Shown here piece after piece: positions 1 to 10,079 of a DNA stretch of 64,000 nt. Origin of the DNA: Agroathelia rolfsii (lineage: Eukaryota; Basidiomycota; Agaricomycetes; Amylocorticiales; Amylocorticiaceae); contig JABRWF010000005.1 in NCBI GenBank assembly GCA_018343915.1, positions 1,275,001-1,339,000 on the forward strand, given 5' to 3'. Within the stretch, counting starts at the first letter, position 1. Every line of letters starts with the position of its first letter. The translations under genes were made by a program, and so were the position numbers. Under the pieces are notes generated by a model that was given only the letters and a program-made list of their open reading frames with translations, had not been told where the DNA came from and ran no database searches.

Positions 1-501
1 GTTTCCCTAGTAGTAGCCGCAAACTTGATTTCAAGCAGCCAAGATACTAGCAGACTGCACTGCGAGACTCATACCTGTATTACTGCTTAGTTCATAGGCA
101 CATCCAGTATCAATGCTTTGCTGTGCACGTAATTATGATTCCTCATAAGCGGCATCTATGACATTTAATATTTTGGTCGTGGTGATTGCTCCGTTCCGTC
201 GCCCATCTATTCCCCCAGTATGGTTCTCTGGAAATCAAAAAGCGGTATCATTTGGGCTCGTGACTACACCTATTCTGTTATTGGAACTTTTTCATGTTGT
301 ACCGCGCTCTCGTGACTGATTATCTTGTTTCCCTCACTTGTTCCCGGCGGTCCGAGTCTTCATCGAGGTTGGTTCTAGGGAGTTTATCCGGATTTACTCC
401 TGGAGTGGTTGTTTGAAATCCTTTATAAATACGTGATGAGGGTCTAAGAGTATGCAGCCTGGATAATTATAATTTTTTCAGACACTCAGAAACCTTTGGT
501 C
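1..501 (+). promoter_or_regulatory. Upstream region of GDSL copy 1, with TATA box and CCAAT-type element
   Basis: No coding sequence is seen. A TATA-like box (TTTATAAATAC) lies at 422-432, about 70 bp before the ATG at 502. A block at 271-286 (TATTCTGTTATTGGAA) contains an inverted CCAAT box; the same block recurs upstream of copy 2 (2941-2956), and decayed versions precede copies 3 and 4. Conservation among paralogues suggests the block was duplicated with the genes; a role in expression is inferred. Confidence 0.5.
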
Positions 502-1579
502 ATGGCTGTTCGTCTCTCTGTTCTGGCTACTTCACTGCTTTCTGTGGTCACTCTTGCTACCGCTAAGGGGGTGCGACCTGGCCAGATAAAGAACTTGGTC
601 ACCTTCGGTGACAGTTACACGGACGTAGGCAATCCCGCCGATGGTGGGTCTGCGTGGCCAGTCTATGCGGCTGCATATGGCAACTTCTCTCTCTACCCAT
701 TTGCAAAGTCCGGCGCGACATGCTCCAACAACATCACATATCGCCCATTTCCGCCTGTCTTCGAGTACCAGTTGCCCACATATTTCAGCGAGGTCGGCAA
801 TGGGAGTTTGAAGTTAAACCCTGAGGAGACTGCATATACCCTGTGGATTGGCACAAATGATGTCGGAGTTAACTCGCTATTGGTCGGTCAAGGCTCTCCT
901 GGTGTGAGCGTCGTCGATACGACGACCTGTGCGGTCAACTGGGTGAAGACTCTCTATGACAGCGGTGCAAGAAACTTCCTTTTTCAGAACGTGAGTCCTT
1001 AATCCTTCAGTTGTTGGAAGAAAGTTGGATATTGAACCACTTTCATAGATGATTCCATTGGAATTGACTATCCTATATCGCAATGAGTCTTACTACAATC
1101 GCTATTGGACTCAAGAACGTAACTCCACTGCATGGAGTATTGCTATGGCGGAGATGACGAAGTCCAGCAATAAACTCTCCGAGTTGATGCTCTCCAACCT
1201 TGCTCCTCAACTACCAGGAGCCCACGTCGGTTAGTAGTCAGAGTCGCTTACACTGTACCTACAGCTCATGTGTTTTACTACTTCCTCAGGCTTGTTCAAC
1301 TCCACCGCTTTATTCTGGGACATGTGGAGTAACCCTGGAGACTACTTGAATGGTACTGCTCCTCTGAACACTACGGGTTGCGTTCACTCGTGCATCCTCC
1401 AGCTCAATGAGAGTACCTCGGACCAAGGCGACTGCACCATCGCTACTGGATCAGATAAGGACAGCTTCCTTTGGTACGATGAGTTACATCCGAGCGAGCA
1501 GGCAGATAGAATTGTCGCCAGGAACATTGCTGCGGTTCTTGGTGCCAAGTCTCAAAACTATACAACATGGTTCAGCTGA
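502..1579 (+). CDS. GDSL-family acylhydrolase (CE16-type), array copy 1
   Basis: Secreted esterase-like enzyme of the SGNH/GDSL fold. Exons 502-990, 1049-1229 and 1290-1579 give 319 residues. A signal peptide is seen (about residues 1-23, hydrophobic after MAVRLSVL). Block I with the catalytic serine is GDSYTDVG, block III-like is WIGTNDVG, and the Asp/His pair is in DELHPSEQ near the C terminus. Many N-x-S/T sequons fit a glycosylated extracellular protein. Fungal relatives annotated as carbohydrate esterase family 16 remove acetyl groups from sugars; the exact substrate is not visible here. The ATG at 502 is chosen because the preceding in-frame codons use TTG and the paralogues align from this Met. 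First of four tandem copies in the same orientation. Confidence 0.88.
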
Positions 1580-3145
1580 GCTGCTTCCAAACTGTACTTT
1601 TAGTTATTAGAAGTTAGAAGGCAATAAAAAATATGTATTAAATTCTTTGGTATGAGCACTTCTCATCGGCTCCCATGAATGTCGCCTCGTCTCTCACCGG
1701 CAGTCACTTCATGACCGGATACTTCTCAGACAATGGTTCTGGGGATAGTAAGAGCTTTTGTAGACATTTGGTGAAACACGTAACGTTGAAGGAAGTAGAC
1801 GCACGGGGAGTGGCTATTCTAATGTCGAGCGAAAAGTCAGTCCGGCCAAAAATGATTACCTTTTTAAACGCTGTTGGCGACAACTAGTATTTAGTATTGC
1901 GCTATAGTCATTTCTAGATGATTTGTATGTAACCTCAAGATTCTGATTCATCAGGCTCGGCGGCCGCGATGCTCTTTGGCAAAATGGCATTGGTGTGGAT
2001 TTTATCCGAGTCTCTAGAGTGAATTTCAAGTTATTCTAAACGACTCTGGCTACTTTGCCCAAGTTCGCTCCTAATACGGACATGTGATTTATTATCATCA
2101 GGTGTACTCACGCTAAAGAAGAGTCGATACAAGAGCTCTCTGTCTCTGACTCTCTGAGTTAATGAGATCCTAGTACATCTGATAATCCAAGACGCCATAT
2201 ATTTCATGTTTACAAGGGCGACCTTCTCGATGAAGTTGCATCTACAGTATTTCGTACATGGCATGGACAAATAATGTTGTTTCAAGTTCTGATCTATTGT
2301 CTACCGCAAGCCTTCTGAGGCAAGGGGTCCCAGGAACTGTCCCACTAACTGAGTAGCTAGGGCTAAGAAATACCATAAGAAGAATGTCAATGTTCTCATT
2401 GGTACTAGCCTGAGGCTACTCAAGCTAGTAACAGTACCTGGTTCAGCAATTTCAGCTTGCAAATCAAGTCAATTTCTCAGAAATACAACCTCGAAACAAC
2501 CTTTCATTTCCTTGCTAAATGACTTCTCTGATATAAATATGTCTGTGTCCAGTTGCGACACGTTTCCAACGTCCAACATTATTCAATGTAACAATCGGAT
2601 TCTCGATGATGTGCAGCACTCATGACTATCCATCCGCGTGTCACGCACTATTCTTTCCCGATCAGTAACCGCGCGCTTGATAACTTGAACAATGACTGTC
2701 TCAAATCTCAGGTGTGCTTGTGTGTATGACTCCTGAGCTCGTAAATGTTAAATGTCATGACCTGTGTCTTGCGATGCATGCACTTCTTATAATTAGCATC
2801 ATGATGTCATTATTATTGAATATATATATATATACATGACATGGCTTATTATGACAATATGCTATCTTCAGCCGCCTGTCTGCCACCTAGTGCTGTTTCT
2901 TCAGAAGTCAATAATAGTATCAGCTCGTGACTACTACGTCTATTCTGTTATTGGAATCCTTTCATGTTGAACCACTCTCGTGACTGATTGCCATGTATCC
3001 CTCACGCGTTTGTAATGGCCCAACTGTTCATAAAGGTTTGGTTCTGGGAGGTTTGTCCGGGTTAACTCCTCGACAGGTTTCCTCACATTCCTTATAAATA
3101 CACCATGGGGGCGAGGGTCGAAGACTTCTTCAGAGAGCTTTGGCC
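1580..3145 (+). other. Intergenic region between GDSL copies 1 and 2, with copy 2 promoter
   Basis: About 1.6 kb with no supportable gene; the short open frames lack family features. It contains an alternating TA run around 2819-2833. The last 220 bp are similar to the region upstream of copy 1: the CCAAT-type block at 2941-2956 and a TATA-like box (CTTATAAATA) at 3091-3100, 46 bp before the chosen start. An ATG at 3105 sits just after the TATA box, probably upstream of the transcript start. Confidence 0.5.
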
Positions 3146-4218
3146 ATGGCTACTCGTCTCTCCGTTTTGACCACTTCTCTGTTCTCCTTGGCTACCTTTG
3201 CCGCCGCCAATGGAGTACAGCCTGGTCAGATAAAGACACTGGTCACTTTCGGCGACAGCTATACCGATGTAGGCCAGTCCGGCGATGGAGGAACGGCATG
3301 GCCAGTATATGCAGCCATGTATGGCAACTTCTCTCTCTATCCATTCGCGAAAGCCGGCGCGACGTGCTCCAACAATCTTACATACCGCCCAGCCCCATCT
3401 CTATTCGAATCTCAGCTGCCTACCTATTTTGATGAGGTCAACAATGGAAACTTGACGTTAAACGCTAACGACACTGCATATACCCTATGGATTGGCACGA
3501 ACGATATTGGCGCTAACTCACTATTGGTCGGTCAAGGTTCTCCGGGGGTGAGCCTTGTTGACACGACGATCTGCGCAGTCAACTGGGTGAAGACACTCTA
3601 TGACAGCGGTGCAAGAAACTTCCTCTTTCAGAACGTTGGTTTCTATTCATTTTTTCTTGGTATTTTGATTTAGATGAAGACGTTCTCTCAGATGATTCCA
3701 CTGGAGTTGACTACAATGTACCGCAACGTGTCCTACTATAACCATTATTGGACAGCGGAACGCAACTCCACCGCATGGAGTATTGCCATGACGGAAATGA
3801 CAAAGGCCAGTAACAAGCTCTCGGAGTTGTTGCTCACCAACCTTGCCCCTCAACTGCCAGGGGCTCACGTCGGTCAGTCAGAATTATTTGTATCACATTT
3901 ATAACTTTGTGTCTTACTGTTTCCCCAGGCTTGTTCAACTCCACTGCTTTGTTCTGGGACATGTGGAGCAATCCTGGAGATTACTTCAACGGCACGGCGC
4001 CTCTGAACGTCACGGGCTCTGTTGTCTCGTGCATTCTACAGCTCAATGAAGATACTTCGGATGGGGGTGACTGTACCATTGCCGAGGGGACAGCTAGAGA
4101 CAGTTTCTTATGGTGGGATGAGCTGCATCCGAGCGAGCAGGCAGATAGAATCCTTGCCAGGAACATTGCTGCAGTCCTGAGCGCTACATCCCAGAACTAT
4201 ACCACATGGCTCAGCTGA
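3146..4218 (+). CDS. GDSL-family acylhydrolase (CE16-type), array copy 2
   Basis: Close paralogue of copy 1 with identical exon lengths (489, 181 and 290 nt): exons 3146-3634, 3692-3872 and 3929-4218, 319 residues. Signal peptide after MATRLSVL, block I GDSYTDVG, WIGTNDIG, and the catalytic dyad DELHPSEQ are all present. Both introns have GT-AG ends (donor GTTGGT for intron 1). The conserved CCAAT-type block and TATA box upstream are intact, so this copy looks the best preserved together with copy 1. Family knowledge points to deacetylation of wall polysaccharides or oligosaccharides outside the cell; the substrate cannot be read from sequence. Confidence 0.88.
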
Positions 4219-4467
4219 GCTCTTTTACGAAATGTATGACAGATCGCTAGAAGACAAAAAAGATATATTTCTTTCCGATAACACAAGATATGGTGTAACA
4301 TGAGCAGCCCTCAAGAAAATACAATAGCAAAAAGCACTAACAATGGCAGGTGCATGAAAACCAATTCCATTTGTCCGTGCATCTATATGTAGTCAATCGG
4401 ATGGCCATCACTGGCGATATTGCATCGATGACTGTTATTGACTTGGTGTTGAGTTTACACAATGCCT

Positions 4468-4866
4468 ACACTGGTATTTTGCAGTATTAGTCAGCGTTTT
4501 CAGCTCTAGATTTTACTGAGAATTTATCCTGTAGTAAAATCACATATGAATTCCGAATTTTTATGTTAAGTAGAATTATGGAAGTTATGTACACTTTTAC
4601 TTTAGTAAAGGCATAAGAAAAAGTGCCGCTTTACCGGTTGCCTTTTCTGAGCCTTTTACTTGATAAAAGTAAGCATCACGTGATATACTACTGCTATCTA
4701 AACTTTTACCCAATGTAAAAAGCTAAACAAAGGCAGCCATTAAAAGCATACATAAATTCCATAATTCTACTTGAAATAAAAATTACGTGACTTTACTACA
4801 GGATAAATTCTCAGTAAAACCTAGAGGTTTCTAGAAACACTGACTAATACTGCAAAATACCAGTGT
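4468..4866. mobile_element. Hairpin-like MITE with long terminal inverted repeats
   Basis: A non-coding element of about 400 bp whose ends are inverted repeats. The left end begins ACACTGGTATTTTGCAGTAT and the right end is its reverse complement, ending CCAGTGT at 4866. Similarity continues inward for more than 100 bp (left arm about 4468-4607, right arm about 4746-4866), including the shared TACTGAGAATTTATCCTGTA. The centre has three small palindromes built on CTTTTAC/GTAAAAG at 4594-4610, 4653-4669 and 4703-4722. I see no clear target-site duplication and no transposase, so this is a non-autonomous element or an old folded remnant. It sits between GDSL copies 2 and 3. Confidence 0.7.
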
Positions 4867-6121
4867 GGCCCACCAAAAGTCTGTAAATACATACAGGGCA
4901 CCTATGTCATCTTACAGGATTTTTTATTTAAAGTAAAACAATGTGGAAGTAGATGAGATATCAATGAACAAAAAGCATGACAGGCTTTCAGTGAGCACTG
5001 TAGTATTGTGATGGCTAGTCACGAGATTGAACAAAGAAAATAGTAGGCACAAGGGTTGGATTCGAAAACTACTGTATCGCACACAAAGTAGGCAGGTATT
5101 TATACTAAAATATCGTCTCCTCCCAAGCCCATCGACCACATGCAACAGATAAGAAACACGACCGAGTATCACTGGGCAGAACAGAATATGAGATATTGAC
5201 GAATGCCCGCTGCCCTGCAGCGCGGCAAGACCGATCCGATGTGGCGGGCTGTGACGAGTAGCGCTGCACCGTTACAAGTATCCTAGTTACGTAACCTGCT
5301 GCATGAGTTTTCTCATCGATTTCATTCTCTTCGTGGCTGAACACTTCTTGAGCATTGTTCCTACGGATAATAACTTCTATAAAAATACGACGAAGCAATA
5401 AAGGGGGCAGGAGCTGTCCCATATAAGAGAACTTCAAGGTCCAGCTAAATCCATCTAAACACGCCGTGATGATTGCAACAGTAACCAATGTCTGGTGCTC
5501 TCTAATGCCTGTAAAGGGGCAGTGGGGGTATTTGAGGCCACTTAATATGTATCTAATGTTGTCCGAGTGATCAAGACTGAGCGCTGAACAGCTCTCCTAA
5601 GCCCAGTTAGCGTTAGACATAATCAAACGTAATGCTTTAGATCTCTAGATGAGGCATAGATACTTAGACGACTCTTGAATGGATCTTTAGTGGTCTCTTG
5701 ATAACTGCCCTGGAAAATTTGATACAAGATCTCAAACTTCTTATCTTTGTGCACTTTGTATTGCATCCTTCCCCTCTTTGCTATGTCACATAGCAAAATC
5801 TACCCAAACTTGAAAGAGTTAGTACAAGGGCTTTCCCTAACAGACTTCGTCTCTGGTTGGAAACTCCGTCCATCAATACTAGCATCAGCTGGCGAACGCA
5901 TCTATTCCGTTGTTGGAGCCTTTGAATACTAATCTACATAAGCGTGATTAACTGCACTATTTCTTTTATGTTCACGTGTTTACGATGGTCCGATCCTTAA
6001 CGGAGCTTTGTCCGTGCTGGCTCGGTTAGTTTTCCAGTATGTCTTATACTAGTTCATATATAATGGATGTCAAAGTATGCTCAGTCTAAACAGCTTCATG
6101 ATTGGCAGGAACCTTTTGTCC
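4867..6121 (+). other. Intergenic region before GDSL copy 3
   Basis: About 1.25 kb after the MITE. A 127-codon open frame on the minus strand (5105-5488) has no recognisable domain and poor coding character, so it is not annotated. At 5901-5920 a decayed version of the shared promoter block (TCTATTCCGTTGTTGGAG) is seen; the ATTGG core is lost. A TATA-like stretch lies near 6055-6065. Confidence 0.4.
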
Positions 6122-7198
6122 ATGGCTATTCGTCTCTCTGTTCTGACCGCTTCACTGTTCTCCTTAGTTACTTTTACCACCGCCAATGGAGTGCAGCCTG
6201 GTCAGATAAAGAACCTGGTTACCTTTGGCGATAGCTATACCGATACAGAAGGCGCTTCCGATGGAGGAACATTATGGCCGGTCTATGCGGCCATGTATGG
6301 CAACTTCTCTCTCCACTCATTTGCAAGGTCAGGCGCGACGTGTTCCAACAATATCACATATCTCCCTTCCCCTTCTGTTTCCGAAACTCAGCTGCCCGAC
6401 TATTTCAAAGAGGTTGACGACGGGGCATTAACATTGAACACTAACGAAACCGCATATACCCTGTGGATCGGCACAAATGATGTTGGAGCCAACGCCTTGT
6501 TGAATGGGCATGGCTCGCCAGGGGTGAGCGTTGTTGATACGACGGCCTGTGCGGTCAACTGGGTGAAGACGCTTTATGATAGTGGTGCAAGGAATTTCCT
6601 CTTCCAAAATGCTGGTTTCTATTTTTTTTTCGCCATTATCAACCTAGAACTTAACGATACCATTTTTATAGATGATTCCGCTAGAGTTGACTATCCTGTA
6701 CGCCAATGAATCATACTACAACCGCTATTGGACCCAAGAACGTAATTCCACTGCATGGAATATCGCTATGGCGGAAATGACGAAGTCTAGCAATAAACTC
6801 TCCGAGTTGATGCTTTCTAACCTTGCACCTCAACTACCAGGAGCCCATGTCGGTTAGTTACAATTGGTGATACTATATACACAGTTCATATGTCTTACTG
6901 TTTCTTAGGGCTATTCAACTCCACTGCTTTGTTCTGGGACATGTGGAGTGATCCCGCCAACTATCTAAATGGTACAGCACCTCTCAACGTCACAGGTTGC
7001 GTTCATTCGTGCATATTCCAGTTCAACGAGAGCACTTCAGGCCAGGGCGACTGTACTAGCGCTACTGGATCAGATAAGGATAGCTTCTTGTGGTACGATG
7101 AGTTACATCCGAGCGAGCAGGCAGATAGGATTGTTGCTAGAAATATTGCTGCAGTTCTGGGTGCCAAGTCTCAGAACTATACAACATGGTTCAGCTGA
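6122..7198 (+). CDS. GDSL-family acylhydrolase (CE16-type), array copy 3, with mutated splice donor
   Basis: Third paralogue. Exons by homology are 6122-6610, 6672-6852 and 6909-7198, the same lengths as copies 1 and 2, giving 319 residues. Signal peptide after MAIRLSVL, block I GDSYTDTEG, WIGTNDVG and DELHPSEQ are kept. Intron 1 starts GCTGGT where the paralogues have GTGAGT or GTTGGT. If GC is not used, the next GT (6615) shifts frame, and reading through instead gives a C-terminally truncated product lacking the Asp/His dyad. An in-frame ATG at 6077 exists, but the paralogues align from 6122. The promoter block is also degraded. Coding sequence is otherwise open, so loss of function may be recent or only partial. 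Confidence 0.75.
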
Positions 7199-8013
7199 TC
7201 TGATCTTAGAATTATGTTTTCATTCATTAAAGCTTATATGACAAAAAACAATAAGTATTTTGCTCCCAACAATGCAGAATGAGCTATCAAAGAATCGATG
7301 AAGCTTCAAGGTCGGAGTAGATTTCCGACATATACCAGTAGTATGATTACAATATACATGTACACAATTCTCACAATCAGCACAATTCGACTGGTGATCA
7401 CCTTAGATATATATGCCTTATCGCATTATTCACCGTCTTCAGCCGTTTGTTCATTATACAATATCATTTCCCTGGAAGTAACAGCGATGTCACCTGGTAA
7501 ACTATATCCTGTTGATATATCGCAACAGCAATCAAAGATATGCAGCGACGACGGATTTCGGCAGGTACATCTTATCTAAGTATCTTACATAGTTTGTATG
7601 GCTTGTGTTTTGAATACGTTGGATAGTTTGTCTGATTTACATAGCCTGAGTTTTCCCACGCATATACTCATGTATTTTTCATGTACTCGTCGTGTTTTAC
7701 TCTTACATCGTATGTTTCTCATGTTCCGAAGTTTCTACCATACCTTATTACCTCTGATAGGAACACTTACGTATATACTGTAGTAGTTACACGAATCTAT
7801 CAACATCGTTCTGTGTGTATTAGTACTTCCCGCGTGATATGTACCAATACATCTATCTTGTTATCGGGACTTTCGCATGTTGAACCACACTCTCGTGATC
7901 GATTGCCCTGTATCTTTCCCGCATTCGTGGTTGCCCGACCTTTCATGAAGATTTATTTCATGGAGGTTTGTATTGATTGTTTGGGTTATTTTTCTTTTCC
8001 TATTCCCATAAAT
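7199..8013 (+). other. Intergenic region before GDSL copy 4, with decayed promoter
   Basis: No supportable gene; the open frames here are short and low in coding signal. From about 7850 the sequence follows the promoter of copies 1 and 2 (CATGTTGAACCAC, CTCGTGA..GATTGCC, and the CATAAATA box at 8007-8014), but the CCAAT core reads TTATCGGGA. Confidence 0.4.
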
Positions 8014-8973
8014 ATCGTCTCTCCATTTTGACCACTTCGCTTTGCTACCGTCAATGGAGTGCAGTCTGATCAAATAAAAAGTCTGGTCACCTTCGGCGAC
8101 AGTTGTACTAATGTAGGCAAGCCTGCCGATGGTGGACCTGTATGGCAACTCCTCTTTCTACCCATTTGCAAGGTCCCACACAATATGCTCCAACGTTACA
8201 AAGCATTCATCCCCTTCTATCTTTGAGTCTCAGCTGCCTACTTATTTCAGTGAGGTGAACAACGGGAGCTTAGCACTTAATCTTGAATCCCAACGAAACC
8301 GCACATACCTCATAGATTGACACGAATGACGTTGGAGCCAACGCCTTATTGAATGGGCTCTCCAGGGGTGAGCATTGTTGATACGACGGCCTGTACGGTC
8401 AACTGGGTGAAGATGCCCCATGGCAGGGGCGCAAGGAACTTCTTCCTCCAAAAGGTTGATTCCTAGTTTTTTTGGCTTTGAACGGAACAAAGTCATTTTC
8501 ATAGATGATTCCGCTGGGACTAACCATCCTGTACTACGAGTCTTACTACAATCGCTATTGGACTCAAGAACGTAACTCCACTACATGGAGTACCACTATG
8601 GCGGAGATGACAAATTCCAGCGACAAACTCTCTGAGTTGATGCTCTCCAACCTTGCTCCTCAACTACCAGGAGCCCACGTCGGTTAGTAGTCAGAGTCGC
8701 TTACCCCCTGCAGTTCTTGATGCTATTGCTTTTCAAGTCTGTTCAACTCCACTGCTTTGTTCTGGGACACGTGGAGTAATCCCAGATACTATTTGAACGC
8801 CACAGCAACTCTAAGCATTACAGGCTGTGTTCACTCATGTGTTCTGCAGTCCAATGAGAACACTTCAGATGCAGGCAGCTGCACCCAATAAGTAGGCGGA
8901 TAGAATCACCGCTAGAAAAATTGCCGCAGCTCTGGGGGCTATATTTCGGGACTACATAACATGGCTTGGCTGA
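8014..8973 (+). pseudogene. GDSL acylhydrolase pseudogene, array copy 4
   Basis: Homologous to copies 1-3 along its length but broken several times. The TATA-like box (CATAAATA) is followed directly by TCGTCTCTCC, which is codon 3-6 sequence in the intact copies, so about 50 bp holding the transcript start and the ATG are gone. Block I reads GDSCTNVG. A deletion removes the segment around VYAAMYGNFS, and frame changes follow near 8285 and 8350. In exon 3, sequence corresponding to the region from the conserved Cys to DELHPSEQ is deleted (8881-8895), removing the catalytic Asp and His. The exon 2 region (8505-8685) is still well conserved. Not expected to make an active enzyme. Confidence 0.9.
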
Positions 8974-9333
8974 GCTCTGCTTCCAAGCTGTATTTTAGCC
9001 GCTAAACAGAATAATCTAAATGTATCCTCGACACAATCGCAGGCGAGAGGGTTCACGTGAATAGCATTAGGCAGTACAATGGGGCACAGAGGATATCATT
9101 GACCATAACTGTCGGGTGAGAGTACAGTCTGCATTACACGTAATATTACTAAGGTAGTGTGTGTCGTGGCTCGTACGCCGCCACGAAGCGAGGATGTTTT
9201 ACCGGAGCGCAGGCGTCTACTCCAGGAATGGTCTTGACCTCGTTGGTTCATAGGGTAGCTGTATATCAATACTATGAGTGATGTTTTGCAAGCAAAGCGT
9301 TACAATAAACCATTTACACACATTTTTACCACC
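8974..9333. other. Intergenic region after the GDSL array
   Basis: About 360 bp with no gene or repeat that I can support; it probably holds the 3' ends of the pseudogene and of the small minus-strand gene. Confidence 0.4.
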
Positions 9334-9564
9334 TTAAGCAGGAATCATATGTTGTCCCCAAGTCCTGACAGCAACGATTCCGCCAACAAATAGGCTGATA
9401 CCTGTTACGATGCTAATATTGCCTGGCAGCTTCTCTGGGGCGAATATTTCCTCTCGCAAGAAGCGGCTAAAGGCAGACTCGTCTGGGTCCTGACGGGCAC
9501 CACGGGGGTGTGGAGCACCAGGAGGGAGGTAGAAAGGTTGACCAGCAGCAGAACGACGAGCCAT
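9334..9564 (-). CDS. Small single-pass membrane protein, possibly a mitochondrial TOM6-like subunit
   Basis: Single-exon frame of 76 residues. The N-terminal 30 residues are basic and proline-rich (LPPGAPHPRGARQDPD), followed by FSRFLREEIFAPEKLPGN, one hydrophobic helix at about residues 49-66, and a short tail ending MIPA. This layout (charged N terminus, a helix very near the C terminus, tail ending with a Pro) resembles small tail-anchored subunits of the mitochondrial outer membrane translocase such as Tom6, but I do not recognise a firm family signature. Other options are a small respiratory-complex or ER subunit. The clean helix and composition make it a likely real gene; the name is tentative. 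Confidence 0.55.
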   Translation of the reverse strand: MARRSAAGQPFYLPPGAPHPRGARQDPDESAFSRFLREEIFAPEKLPGNISIVTGISLFVGGIVAVRTWGQHMIPA

Positions 9565-10079
9565 CGTATGAATTCTGAGGAAGGACGCGAAGGGTGCAAA
9601 TACCTTGACGAGGTGAGTGGAAGACCTTGGAAGTAGTAACCTGAAAGGTGTAGGTGTGTGTCACGGTGTGTGACATCAAATCACGTGCATATGCATGCTT
9701 CCCAGGCATGTGCTTTTGAAAAAGATATTTCCCAAGTTTCCTGCCGCTCTCTAGACTCTAATCGAAGGGAGTGCAACTGGTTATGACGTGGTTTTTGCTT
9801 ACTTCGCTTGAGAATTACATTATCGGCCATCGTCGGCATTGGAGAAACGTACTGAGCCATACGACTACCAACAGGTTATGAGTTGTTATCACGAGCTATG
9901 AACTGCATAAAGAACTGCCTATGATTTTTAATCTGAGCTTGTTGCCGGGTTGAACTGTGCGCTATGTCAGCAGCTTTCGCTACGATTAACGCTCCGAGGT
10001 TTGTTCGGTGAACCAGCCCTATACACTGCATAAAAGGGGGCTGCAGTTCTGCCCATGTTATCACTTCCAACCGTCCATT
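9565..10079. other. Intergenic region
   Basis: About 500 bp. Holds the promoter of the small minus-strand gene; no other gene or repeat is seen. Confidence 0.35.

Noticed and set aside
5105..5488. 127-codon open frame on the minus strand after the MITE
   Set aside because: No domain, no plausible start context, odd composition, and it overlaps promoter sequence of GDSL copy 3.
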